Under the pieces are notes generated by a model. It saw only the letters and a program-made list of their open reading frames with translations. It was not told where the DNA came from and made no database searches. Of a DNA stretch of 64,000 bases, positions 10,842 to 23,126 are shown piece by piece (position 1 is the stretch's first letter; the number at the start of each line of letters is the position of its first letter). The DNA is from Paramecium sonneborni (taxonomy: Eukaryota; Ciliophora; Oligohymenophorea; Peniculida; Parameciidae): positions 236,796 to 300,795 of the forward strand of contig CAJJDN010000146.1 in the NCBI GenBank assembly GCA_905182985.1. Reading direction: 5' to 3'. Made by a program: the position numbers and the translations under genes.

Positions 10842-13071
10842 ATGAGAAATCCATTTCGTATAAGACTCCAAATTTTAGGAATCATGGTTAATGATGAAAA
10901 GGAATATTTTCAAAATCCAGGAAGCTTTGAAAAAAATTAAACAGTGTTTCCTTTGAATAATAATGGACAAAGTTTAGGAATATATTTGAATCGATTAGAA
11001 TATTATATTAGAAACAATTATATGAAAGAAGGAAAAGATATAAAAGGAAAATTAACTTTTAGTAATTGAATATTTAATAATTTAGCATTTTTCAATTATA
11101 TTCTTAATTAATTTGTAGATATCTCTGATTTGTTTTGTATAGATGATAATTTCATAAAGCTTGATGGATAATTTTTTTAAAAAGATGAAAATTCACCTTA
11201 GGTTTTGATCATTAAATTAAAATTCCAAATATATTATTAAGAATATCTTAAATTTCAATATTTTTTGGAAAGTATAAATTTGGAGAAAAAGAATTTAGAA
11301 GAAAATATTCAATAGTCAAAAAATAAATTAACATTCAATAAGGATAATTTGATTTAATTTAAATAAAAGATTGATGAACTTCAATAAATTTATTAAATAC
11401 AACCCTAATATCCTTAGATTGACATTGCTATATTATATAGTCATCCTCTAGTAAATTAAAACGATAAACGTATAACTCCAGTTTAATTTCATGAAGACAT
11501 TTAGAATTTTAAATAAAAGATTTCTGAATTAAATAAAAAAGTTACATATCTAATAACTCAAGCAAATAAAGTAAATCTGTATTGGGTTTTAAAATATAAT
11601 CCAAAGATTATTCATATTATATCTCATGGTGAACATGTTAGCAATAAATAATGTTAATATTTACAATTTGAGAAGAATTGTATGGATGATTAAGTATTTA
11701 CATAAGATTTGGAAAGAATAATGAAAAATTCAAAAAAGTCATTAGTTTTTTTAGCTTGTTGTTTTGCTGGAGAAATAGCTAAGAATATAAAAGAACATGC
11801 GACTACTATAGCAATTGATAAGGAACTAAAAATGTTAGATGATGCAGGCATATATTATTTTCAACATTTGTATTAAGAATTGTTGTCAAATTCAACTTTA
11901 TAACAAAGTCATGAAAAAGCCAAAGAATTTGTCAAAAAAAAACTTGGAGCTGAAGATTAGTAATGTTGTTGTAGCCATTCTCATAGAAAAGCTTGTTAAG
12001 ACACGTTTTTATAAAATGGTTTATGCTTTTTCTGTTTAACTAAGACTGATGATTGCTGCAGAAAATCTAACTAATTCCAAGACAAATTATCACATGTTTG
12101 GGGAGAAGATTTAAATGAAAAATGTAAGTCACTTTAAAAGTAAATTTTAAAAAAATTAAAATTTGAAGGTGAAAATAAATTATAAAATGAATAATTAGAA
12201 AAAGAATTTTTAGAAAAATTAAATAACTTTGCTCAAAATGGTATTCTAAGAGTATGCTGTTGTGAATTAGCAGAAAAACATAAAGATGAACTTATCTCTG
12301 AGATTTAACATATGGAATCAGAAAAATTTCAAATATTTTAATCTAAGCCTAATTAATCTAAAATTTTTGAAAATGTTGAAGAAGGCTAAATGACTGAAAT
12401 TAATAATATTAATTGGGAAGAATAATATTTTATTGCTTGGAAAATAGATGCTCAAGTTATATATCAATTATTGACTGATAATTTTTATTTTAAAAAAAAT
12501 AAAAAAATAATTGTAATAAGTGCAGGTAGTAAAAGAGGAGAAGAAATTGTAGTTAAATATGCTCATTAAGTTTCAAAATATTTTAAAGTAAAAATATTTT
12601 TAACATTTTAAGTATAGAAAATTAAAATTTTACAAAAAAAATGAAATGAAAGATATCTAAATCATTGAAAAATAATTAAATAATATCGAAGAATTAATTT
12701 AAATGAATTTCGAAGAAAGGATTCGTTATATTTTTATAATTTACCAGATTAATGAAGAACTCTTTAAATAAACAAAAGTTTAGTTAATTGAATTAAATCT
12801 AAAAGGAGCAGTTATTTTAATCTCAGATTCTGATATAGATTTAGATTCAAATTTTATAAAGCGAGAACTAACAGATTGGCATAATACCAATTAAATTTAA
12901 GAAAAAAATGATTATTATAAAATTTTATCAGTGTATGGAGATGAAATACGCAAAAAAATTGAATAAAAATTTGGAGAAGAGAAATTAAAAGATATGACAT
13001 TTGATAAACTATTAGAAGCAATTTAAGAAGAATTAGATTAGAATTAAAAGAATGAATAAAATAAAATATGA
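10842..13071 (+). CDS. CHAT-domain (caspase-like) protein
   Basis: The protein has 726 residues; introns are 11062-11085 and 12588-12612. After an N-terminal region of about 160 residues comes a CHAT-type fold (about 170-390). A strand ends in IIHIISHGEH (putative catalytic His, about 251), and a second strand LVFLACCFAGEIA carries the putative catalytic Cys (about 296). These are followed by TTIAIDKELKMLDDAGIYYFQHLYQELL, the usual CHAT end. A Cys/His-rich patch (about 400-440, CCCSHSH and DDCCRK) and a further alpha/beta region follow. CHAT domains are clan CD peptidases related to caspases; substrates are unknown here. Which Cys of the ACC pair is the nucleophile cannot be told by eye. No TPR is evident, unlike many bacterial members. 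Confidence 0.75.
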
Positions 13072-14005
13072 GATTTTATAAATTTCATTTATGAATAATT
13101 ATTATTAAAATATGAACAAAACATATTTATCAATTAGATTTTATAAATTTCATTTATGAATAATTATTATTAAAATATGAACAAAATATATTTATCAATT
13201 AGGTTAACTAAATACAATTTTAAATCCTTCGAAAATTCCTTAGACTCTTCTTTTATTTAAAGAATTCCAACACAATTTCAATTAAGCAAGTCGCTTTGAT
13301 GAATTTTCATCTTTTTTTCTTATTTCTTATTTTTGTAATTGATACATTTCATGGAGAAACGATTTTTCAAAATCATTCTTTCTAATCCTTTCATTAGTTG
13401 TTAGATCTTTTCTAATCATATTTAAATGATATAAGAAAAATGCAGTTAGAGAGATAAAAAAAATAAGGCACACAAAAATTATGAATACAAAAAATGTTTC
13501 TCTATTGCTTATTACTAAAAATACTCTTAAAAATGTTGCCTAAGAGATTTCTCCTGTTACAGCATTTTTATATGTTAATTTAAATAATGATTACTTCTCA
13601 GCTATTCCAAACAAACAAAGAAATCCAGCAATTACTCCATAAAGACTTAAGAATAAATGAGAAAATAAAAATAGTAGAAAGTACTTATAATTATTCTACC
13701 CAATGCATTATCTAACCCAAATACAATGATGGTCAAATTTGCTTACACATACATTACAAATACGACAATGTTTACTTCTTGCAGGCTTGATAATATTACA
13801 TGTTGTGCATGTAGTATTTTATTTATATTATACTTCATCATAGTATTTCTAATATTACTTCACATATTCATTATTATTTTCTTTATTTACTATTCCTGGA
13901 CTAATTGTGCATGTTTTATAAAAAAAATAATTGCAACATAAAAATATTAAACTTCCACATACTGAATGTATATGACTTACATAAGGTGTATCTCCAAAAT
14001 GTTTT
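12900..14005 (+). repeat. left copy of 1,106-bp exact duplication at a contig join
   Basis: Bases 12900-14005 recur as 14007-15112 on the other side of a single N at 14006. The two contigs evidently overlap and were joined without merging. This left copy holds the end of the CHAT gene and a DHHC gene cut off at 14005 (13195-14005, minus). Confidence 0.92.
13071..13200. repeat. two tandem 65-bp copies between convergent genes
   Basis: Bases 13071-13135 and 13136-13200 are direct copies that differ at one base that I can see. The array begins at the last base of the CHAT stop codon. The second copy includes the stop of the minus-strand DHHC gene, and an equivalent TCA lies in the first copy. 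It is repeated again at 14178-14307 because of the assembly duplication. Confidence 0.85.
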
Positions 14006-14006
14006 N

Positions 14007-15112
14007 AGAAAAAAATGATTATTATAAAATTTTATCAGTGTATGGAGATGAAATACGCAAAAAAATTGAATAAAAATTTGGAGAAGAGAAATTAAAAGAT
14101 ATGACATTTGATAAACTATTAGAAGCAATTTAAGAAGAATTAGATTAGAATTAAAAGAATGAATAAAATAAAATATGAGATTTTATAAATTTCATTTATG
14201 AATAATTATTATTAAAATATGAACAAAACATATTTATCAATTAGATTTTATAAATTTCATTTATGAATAATTATTATTAAAATATGAACAAAATATATTT
14301 ATCAATTAGGTTAACTAAATACAATTTTAAATCCTTCGAAAATTCCTTAGACTCTTCTTTTATTTAAAGAATTCCAACACAATTTCAATTAAGCAAGTCG
14401 CTTTGATGAATTTTCATCTTTTTTTCTTATTTCTTATTTTTGTAATTGATACATTTCATGGAGAAACGATTTTTCAAAATCATTCTTTCTAATCCTTTCA
14501 TTAGTTGTTAGATCTTTTCTAATCATATTTAAATGATATAAGAAAAATGCAGTTAGAGAGATAAAAAAAATAAGGCACACAAAAATTATGAATACAAAAA
14601 ATGTTTCTCTATTGCTTATTACTAAAAATACTCTTAAAAATGTTGCCTAAGAGATTTCTCCTGTTACAGCATTTTTATATGTTAATTTAAATAATGATTA
14701 CTTCTCAGCTATTCCAAACAAACAAAGAAATCCAGCAATTACTCCATAAAGACTTAAGAATAAATGAGAAAATAAAAATAGTAGAAAGTACTTATAATTA
14801 TTCTACCCAATGCATTATCTAACCCAAATACAATGATGGTCAAATTTGCTTACACATACATTACAAATACGACAATGTTTACTTCTTGCAGGCTTGATAA
14901 TATTACATGTTGTGCATGTAGTATTTTATTTATATTATACTTCATCATAGTATTTCTAATATTACTTCACATATTCATTATTATTTTCTTTATTTACTAT
15001 TCCTGGACTAATTGTGCATGTTTTATAAAAAAAATAATTGCAACATAAAAATATTAAACTTCCACATACTGAATGTATATGACTTACATAAGGTGTATCT
15101 CCAAAATGTTTT
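14007..15112 (+). repeat. right copy of the 1,106-bp exact duplication
   Basis: This copy starts inside the last exon of the CHAT gene (14007-14178 repeats its 3' end) and runs into the intact DHHC gene. It should probably be collapsed with 12900-14005. Confidence 0.92.
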
Positions 15113-15424
15113 AGTAATCCAAATTTAACATAAAATGCAAATGCCATCCAAAATATAAAAAAATATGCCATTTATCCTAATCGATTATTTGTGTAGAAAA
15201 CATAATTGTATAAGTCTGAACACTTTTTGAATATCTTATTCCCAAATAATTATCTTTTTAATTAGTCAAAATATATTATACTTTAAAATAGAAGGACCAT
15301 TAGTATATAGTTTTCTTCTAATCATTCCCATTAGACTTTTGGAATTAGAATCTGTGCAAACTAACATATACATAAAAGAGCCTGTAGTTAATGCAAACAA
15401 AATGAAAAGTAATATTTGCTCCAT
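14302..15424 (-). CDS. DHHC-type protein S-acyltransferase (palmitoyltransferase)
   Basis: The protein has 364 residues with one intron at 15254-15281. It shows about four membrane segments: an N-terminal one, [19 protein letters not shown], and two C-terminal ones. The cysteine-rich zinc domain [17 protein letters not shown] lies in the loop between the second and third, and the catalytic DHHC sits at about residue 185 ([10 protein letters not shown]). The Cys of DHHC is the known acyl acceptor in transfer of palmitate to substrate cysteines. The following motif reads RQCIGQNNYKYF, close to the usual NNCVG-RN-YFL. A truncated duplicate (13195-14005) is an assembly artefact. Confidence 0.93.
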
Positions 15425-15471
15425 TATATAAAAATATTAGTTTATAATATAAATATTAAATAAAACTGAAA

Positions 15472-16589
15472 ATGAAAAGTAATTGTCAAATGAAATATGA
15501 ATAGATTATGCAGATTAATTTATGAATTAAGCAAAAGGAGTAACAGAAGAAGAAAAAATAATTGAACTGTTAAATTAAATTTAAGATCAAATATTCACAT
15601 AAATATCAAATGATGTGAATAATAAACTAATAAAAGAATTATAAAAAACAGGAAATTTAGCACAACCAACTTAATAACCTGAATTTTTGAGAGTCACTCC
15701 AAATGTTGATGCTGATTACATGCATTCTCATATAAATTATGCAAAAACTATCTAATAAAATTAACCAATGGATAGACAAAAATTTGAATAATTTGATAAT
15801 AAGGAGATTGTTAACTTTCCAATTTATGAACAAAATTATTTGGATATCAATGCTAATGCAAAGTTTTATTATCCTAAGACTTAACAAAAGGGATTAATTG
15901 AAACCCCTAAATAATTTGTGGATTAAACTAATGTTTAAAACTATTTAATAAATTAAACAAAGGTTTATGATTTCAATCAACCTGAAATTAAAGTATATTA
16001 TTATATACATTTAAGCAAATATATCCTAGAAATTTAGTTGACAATATGATACCTACTCATCCTGAACCAGAGTATTTAATAAAGTAAGAATAAAAATTTA
16101 ATTTTTCTTCTTAAATTAATTAAATGGGTGGTCTAATAAACTCAATAGGACGTATTAGAAATATTCATAAATATAGCTATGGCTTAATCATTAAAATAAA
16201 ATGAATAAAGACTATTTTTAAATACTCCTGAACATTCTTTATTGACAGGAGCACTTTAAGAAAAAATTAATCATGTTCCTCCTCCTTTTGTTCCTGTACC
16301 TGCTCCTCCTCCTCCTGATCCTTTTCTTACAAATCCTTAATATAGACTTTATGGAGTTTAATAGGAAGCACCTTAATTTAATGTTTAAAGTTATATTCCA
16401 GAAAAAAATTAAATTTAACCTAGTAAGTTAACAGGAAATTCTAATATACTTTAAGTTCCATTTGAAAAACAAGAGTATCAAGAAACTAGTAGAGTTTAAT
16501 CAAAAGTTTAGGAGGATTTAAAACTTAATTTTTTAGATAGAGCAAGATAAGAAAGAAAAAGAAGAGAAGAAAAATTATTATAGTAGTGA
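15472..16589 (+). CDS. Gln-rich protein, unrecognised
   Basis: The protein has 347 residues in four exons; introns are 15479-15504, 15993-16015 and 16152-16176. The first intron falls after four bases, so the start relies on a very short first exon. The sequence is rich in Gln and Asn, with a Pro-rich stretch (about 235-255, VPPPFVPVPAPPPPDP) and a basic, Arg-rich C-terminus. I recognise no domain, membrane segment or signal peptide. It diverges from the DHHC gene with 47 bases between start codons. Confidence 0.75.
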
Positions 16590-16752
16590 ATATCATAAAG
16601 CTTTCAAAGTTTTATTTAATATTATTTATTTTATTCTTCTAAAGATTTTCTTATTTTATTTCAATAATTAATTAATTACTTAGAAACTAATAAAATATAA
16701 AATTAAATTAATTTATAAATTTTGTTATTCTTTTTTATTATTTTATTGATAA

Positions 16753-18180
16753 TCATTCACTAAATTATCTAACTTAAATTTATTCATTGTTACAATCCCA
16801 AGTAATAATATATTCTCCATCCTCAGAGATTGTACCATGAATATAATTATCATCAAAATCAATAATTTATTCTTAGAAAAACTCTCCATTCTCTTTTATT
16901 TTAATTAAATTTAAACTACTACCATTTTTGTTAAGAAGCAATGACTTTGATTTTATATATTTTTAAGGAAAATACCAAAAACAATCATTACCAGCCTTTA
17001 CAGCAATTTCTTTTTGTTTAACAAACATTTTGGTTTGTTTATTTTATTCATAAATGATCATCTATTTTTTATTATAAGGTTAAAATGTAAATAAATTATT
17101 GTTAATAAAACATAATCTTACACCCCATTCAACTTTAATAGTTTAAAAAATATTCCATAAAGAACTATCAACTTCTTTTTAACAAACAATAATTAAATTA
17201 TCAGCTGCACAAGAAATAAATTAGTTTTAACTTTCATTGATACTTATACAAAATACACTACCATTATGATAAGTTAATATTTATGAACTTTACCATTAAG
17301 ATTTTTTTATCCATAATCTGATAGTTTTATCATCACTACCAGATATTATTAAGTCTTCATCATTATTTATAATCAAACAATTAATATCATCTGTGTGTCC
17401 TTCAAGAATTTATTTACAATAAAACTATTTATTGTCTTAAGCCTCCCATAAAATTATTGAGCGATCATAGCTACCAGAAATAAATTAAACGCATTTTTAT
17501 AAAAATTATATACATCTAACTCTTTTACTATGATTAGATAATTCCTATCTTTATATCAATTATCCTTACTAAAAGTCAAATACTTTTATTTTGCTTGATT
17601 CATATCCAGCTACAACTAATGAAGCCTCTTTATTAAATGCAAAAGCAAAAATATAATCTTCTTTTATTTAATTTGTTAATTCATATTTTAATAGTTTCAA
17701 TTTATTATTACGTAATGATTAGTGAATTTTTCCTTCCAATTTCAATACATTTTTACTGTTATTTATTGCTTAAGTTAAGTTTTTTACACTCTCAGAAATC
17801 ATTTAATGTAGTTGCAATTTATTCTTTTCAAATGAAAATAGAAATGGTGATAATTCATTATATAAACTCTAATCAAAACTCTTTGATAATTCTCTTATTT
17901 AGTTACATCTCTATTCCAATTCTTTTTTTAATACTCCATATCCAATATTTAATTAATTAATCCATTCCTAAAGCTTTTAGATTAAATCATCATACTCTTT
18001 TGCTTATTACTAAACTTAGTTTATATATATTGACATTTTTTGAACTTCTTCCATATGATTCTTATGATTTCCATTTTAAAAACATTCAAAACAACCTAAA
18101 CGGTCTTCTTAGCATTAATCCCTCATACAAATAAACTCAATTTATTTGTTATGCTCATGAGTATTACAAATTAAATCCAT
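16753..18180 (-). CDS. B-box/coiled-coil/WD40-repeat protein
   Basis: An uninterrupted frame of 475 residues has no introns. The N-terminus is a B-box-like zinc finger (CNTHEHNKQIEFIC, then GCFECF and HKNH; residues 5-45). A long coiled coil follows (about 50-160). A C-terminal beta-propeller (about 175-470) has WD40 repeats recognisable by SGSYDRSIILWE, GHTDDI and SGSDDKTIRLWI. The plan is like TRIM-type scaffolds but lacks a RING, so ligase activity is not implied. The start is the first ATG of the zinc finger. Confidence 0.85.
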
Positions 18181-19060
18181 TTTAGATAAAATAAACTATG
18201 AAATCATTCTATGTATGGTATATATTATATAAAAAAATACTCTTTATAACCTAAATCTCAATCCTATATTCTAATACTATTTTTAATACAAATTCTTAAT
18301 CAATTTATTATTGAGTTAAGTAATAAGATTATGAATTATATTTATTACAAATCCCATAATCCTTTATTAAATATTGCTATCTATTAATGGTGTCAGAAAT
18401 GAATTAAAATTTTCTATTAATAATTCAGGGCAATAAAAAATTAGTTTAAAGAAGATTACTGTTGAAAAGGAAACAAATAAATGACTTTTATCAATTTATA
18501 ATTAAGCATAGTCTTAAACTGTTATTTTTTTAAAGAAAAATAACCTAATTGTATTAATTAAGAATTTAAAAGTACATTTATTAAAAATCAAGAAGATGAA
18601 GATGATGTTAACTTGTTTTAATTCTGTTTGACAATCAAATTCACTTAGAAAATTTGAATGGATTTTGTACAATTTAATTCTTAGTTGGATTTACTTCTTA
18701 TTCTTTATTTTAAACATGATTACATAAATTAACATTAAAATCATATATTTTATAACAAATTTTTTTTTAAATACTCAAATGAGTTAAACCTTAAAATTAA
18801 AAATAGAATCTAGTTAATTTATATTTGTTTCATTGTTAATTAATTGAGTTATCAACTTTATTTTTTAAATTTGAATAAAATGAATAGAAATTAAAAAATT
18901 TTTATATAATTTTATTTTGATAATTGTAATAATATATATTTATAATTTATTTTTTAACTCGATTAGAAACATTATATTGTTCGTTTCTCTTGAAGATTTA
19001 ACGATTTAAACACTGAAACCATATTAAGACTAAACAAACTAATATCAAAAATTGAAGTTA
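18181..19060. other. AT-rich region, no convincing gene
   Basis: About 0.9 kb is mostly low-complexity A/T. The only modest open frame is 18481-18657 plus strand (58 codons, ending in TGA), which resembles nothing I know. I do not claim it as a gene. Confidence 0.5.
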
Positions 19061-19082
19061 AGTAGAATTGGAAAATGTATTT

Positions 19083-19441
19083 ATGAGTCCTTTATTTTAT
19101 TATAATTTCACTTATATGTTACCATGGCTGTTAAAAAGTTAACTGATAGTTTATTTTACAATAGATTACCAATAATAAGAAGAGCATTTGGATCTGTTTT
19201 AATAGATTAGATAGTCTGGAGATGTTATCTTCTTTGCCATTATTTAATTATAATAAATCTTAGAGAGTGGTTCAATTTCTAAAGCAATAAAAATAATTTT
19301 TTAAAAGTCATGATTATCAATTGGTAGATTTGGTCAGCAGCTTAAATAATCATGGTTAATTTCACTACCTTATTAAGTTTTCTAGGTTAATTTTATAAGA
19401 TATTTTGGAATATATATTTGAGTTATATTTCACATAAATGA
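19083..19441 (+). pseudogene. Mpv17/PMP22-family C-terminal remnant or short gene
   Basis: From about 19124 to the TGA at 19439-19441 the frame ends with the family hallmark: INWQIWSAAQ, then VNFTTLL, then FWNIYLSYISH. It is preceded by a GSVLIDQIVW segment as in Mpv17/PMP22 membrane proteins of mitochondria and peroxisomes. Only about 100-115 residues are readable, against 170-200 in the family. The usual N-terminal membrane region is absent or scrambled. A 20-nt intron at about 19129-19148 would join the frame at ATG 19083 to it. I favour a decayed copy, but a gene with unusual exons cannot be excluded. Confidence 0.45.
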
Positions 19442-19871
19442 TTTATAATATTAATATTTTAATTTTCTTAAAAAGGATATTATTACATAATTACAATTCT
19501 TAACTAATTATTTAGGTAATAGTTTCTCTTTTTAATATTAGTTGCTATAAATATTCTAAGAATATTAATTGACATGTTAATAAGTTATATTGATTAAATT
19601 AAAAGTATTATCAATATTTTTAATCTCTTTATTATTAAATTATTAGACAAAAAACAATTAATGAATTAGCAAAAATTTTGAATAATTATATTATATAAAT
19701 CGAATATTATGCTATATAATTATATATGGTATAATGCTTATCTTTCCTCAATTGAAAATATGTGAATTATAAATTATTATAGAAAATAATAACATAACAG
19801 ATTGAAACTATTCTATATTTTCATTGAGAATAGAATTTGAGTTTCTTTTTATATTTGAATTAAAAATTAAT
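19442..19871. other. AT-rich intergenic region
   Basis: Nothing recognisable is seen here. It is low-complexity A/T upstream of the B-box/MORN-like gene. Confidence 0.5.
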
Positions 19872-22800
19872 ATGAACAATAATATTTGTTAATAACATGG
19901 AAATAAGACTATTACTCATATATGCACTTATAATCATAAATGTTAAAAACTTATGTGTCCTTTGTGTTAATTTGAGCATTAAAAAATTTATCCTCCTGAT
20001 GAAATAATTCCATTAGATCTATATATTCAATAATTAAAGAGAAATTCAAAAAATATTGAGAAAAATCAATAGGATATTTTAAGTTTAGAAAAGATCATAA
20101 GAATGGGTTTAGATGAAATTTTATAAAAAACTCTTAAATTTTGTGATAGCTCCAACATTAAGTTAAATTTCTTATTTGGGGAAATAAAATTAAAGGATAA
20201 TAATTACAAAGAATTATTTGAGAGACATCCTTTTGAAACATCACTAAGAGATCTTCATAAGATATCAAATATTTGTTATAATAAACTTTAAGATAAGTGG
20301 CATAAATAAAAATAAAGTATCATTTCAATAATAATGAAAAAATTTGATTTGATATATTTGTATTTTAATAAATTGATTGCGATATTGGAGACTCAAATGA
20401 ATAAGTGGGATGAAGAGATATCAAATAAGATTGATAATGATTTTTAATTTGAGTATGAATCAATATAAATACCTGTTGTTTATGGAATAAAGCATGGATA
20501 GACCTACTATAAGAAAGATGGTGTTTAAGATTTAGTAATTAAATTCATTAATATAAATTAGTATGGTTCTATATAATTAAATTAATTTGAAGGTATTTAA
20601 AATTAATAAGGTCTTATTTTATCTTAAAAAAGATTAAAGTTAACACCCTTTAAAATAAAAATACTAAATGATGAAGGCTAAGTCTGGTATATTAAAGATG
20701 GAGAAATATTGAAAATGTAATAGATTTTTTAATCAATTTAGAGAGAATGTTCTTAATACTAATGAGATTCATGAAATAAATAGAAACTTAGAATAAGTAA
20801 AACATATGAGATGGGAAGGAAAATTTGGATTAAAATTTTAGAAAATAAGCTAATGGAATGCTTTTTGGTAAGGTAAAAAGTTAGATGTTGGGGGTCTATA
20901 TGATGAGGAAGGATTTAAGACAGGATAATGGGTTGTATAATCAGAGATTTATTAAAAGTATATAATAATATTGATTTAATTAAATTAGTTAATGTTAAGT
21001 ATCTTAAATTGGAAATTATATATAAGGACGGAAATAAGGAAAATGGTAAATTTTGCATAAAGGTGAAATCATGTATTTAATGTTAATAATTTAAAAAGAG
21101 GAAATGGAGAATATAATTAATAAAATATAAAGGTAGGAGCTTGGGTAGAATTACATAAAAACTTTAATAAGTTTTATTTATATTTTTATTTTGTAGTAAA
21201 AATTAAGTATTTGATATTGGACAATATATTAATGGAAGAAAATCTGGTGTTTGGGAAACATATTTTAAAGATGAAATTTAATTTAAATAAAAAAAAATGT
21301 ATATTGTAAATAATTTTAAAGAGGAGGAGGGAATTATGATTAATAAAATGGTTTGAAGATTGGATAATGGATAGAGAATTATAGTACATTTTAAGAGTAT
21401 AAATTATATATATTTGGTTAGTTCTTGCAAATTCATTTACAAAGGAAATTACATAAATGGAAAGAAAGAAGGAAAATGGGATATTTATTTACATGATCTG
21501 ATAATGTATTTATGTTTGAAATACAAAGAGGAGGAGGCAATTATAGAATGGACAAGAAGATAGAAATATGGAAGGAACTGAATGAATATAATGAGTAGTA
21601 ATTTGTTTCTTAATTTTAATAGTTAAATTTTAATGGAGGGAAGTTATAAAGATGGAAAAAAGGTTGGTTAATGGGTTTTAATATTTAATAATTAAGAAAA
21701 GTATTAATACTAAATAGATAGTTAGAGGTGGAGGATGTTATAATGATGAAGGATTGAAGAATGGTTGTTGGACTGAATTACATGAGAAATATAATGAGTA
21801 ATTAACTATTTAATTTAGATAATGCTAAATTAGCATTAAAGGATAATATATAAATGGCATAAAGTCAAATTCATGGATAATAACATATTAAGATAAACAT
21901 CTGTAGTTATTATAAATTATTAATGAATAGTGGGGGAGGAGATTATGAGGAAAGTTAGAAAACTGGACATTGGATCGAAGTCTATGAAAATTTCAATGAG
22001 TACTAGATTAATTTAATTAATTATTTTTAGTAGATGTTAAATTATTTTAGAGGGAGAATATATAAAAGGATAAAAATCAGGATAATGGATAACAAAACTA
22101 AGAGAATCATCTGTAGAATAATTCTAATTAATTATGTAGATTAATAAAATGTATTTTAGTGGATAAGGTAATTATAAAGATGGACTAAAGATTGGTGAAT
22201 GGATTGATATAGATTTAAATTATGAATTGTATTAAAAACATTAATAATAAAAAAGAACTAATTAAATAACTTATTGTGGAGAATATTAGAATGGTAGGAA
22301 ATTAGGATTTTGGTAAATTAAATAAAATTAAGTTGTTATGTAATTAAATTTAATACATATAATAGTGGAGGGGGTGTATATCTTTTAGGAGCAATAAAAG
22401 ATGGATAATGGGTTGAATTAGATGATAATTTTAGTGAGTATTCATAAATTAATTTTTAAGTTTATGCTAAATATTCTATAGCGGTTAGTATAAGAATGGA
22501 ATAAAAAATGGGGATTGGGAAATTAAAATGAGAAGCAAAAATAATTTAAATGATATAATATTTTAAGGAGGAGGAAAATATTTATAAGGAGTTCAAATTG
22601 GAATTTGGAGAGAATTATCTTAGAATAGTTGGAAGTTTAATTATTCTATTAATTTTTAGTGATTGTTAAATAATATATGAAGGATCCTATGAAAATGGAA
22701 AAAAATATGGAAAATGGGATACTTATGTATAATAAGATTCATCAATATAAAAAAAAACATTGTAATAAAACTATGATAAATTTATTAGAGAAGGAGGAGG

Positions 22801-22950
22801 ATAATATAATATAAAAGGTTTAAAAGATGGTCCTTGGATTGATTTATCAGAAAGTATTTGGAAGTATTTATAAACTATTAAAATAGTCCTTAATAAAGTT
22901 TGATTGTTTAGAAATTTTAATCAGGATTATCTTTAAAAAATAGTTCATGA
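19872..22950 (+). CDS. B-box protein with MORN-like repeats, 17 introns
   Basis: The protein has 882 residues if all 17 introns (21-31 nt) are removed. The N-terminus is a B-box-like zinc finger (CQQHGNK to HICTYNHKC and MCPLC), then a coiled region (to about 250). The rest consists of alternating half-repeats. One half is of the type GNYINGKKEGKWDIY, the other of the type GGGNYDQQNGLKIGQWIE. They resemble MORN repeats. Introns lie at equivalent points of almost every half-repeat: after the first two bases of the Met/Ile codon before GGG, and after the short stretch closing the GGG half. Examples are 20717-20741, 20958-20988, 21073-21098, 21299-21321, 21506-21528 and 22340-22365. If the last intron (22864-22886) is retained, the stop is 22901-22903. 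Function is unknown; MORN-like arrays often act at membranes or as spacers. Confidence 0.82.
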
Positions 22951-23126
22951 TAATGTTTTTATTTTTATTATATCATTGCCACTAAATATTTTTAAACTAT
23001 TAATAATTAATTATTTATTTATCTAAAATAGAATTTATAATTTATTAATACTCTATTTTTATATACTCAAGAATGATTTATACAATTATAATTAATATTT
23101 ACTTAATAAATTTATCAATATAATTT

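Noticed and set aside
6595..13071. RdRP and CHAT gene as a defence operon
   Set aside because: Both carry typical ciliate introns and codons and have 76 bases between them, the ordinary spacing here; nothing in the sequence shows co-transcription.
13726..13941. Short plus-strand frame repeated at 14833-15048
   Set aside because: It is antisense to the DHHC gene, and its second occurrence comes only from the assembly duplication.
19872..22950. Interpretation of the B-box/MORN-like gene as a frameshifted pseudogene
   Set aside because: Every apparent frameshift is cured by a 21-31 nt GT-AG intron at the same position in the repeat, and the summed exon length is divisible by three.
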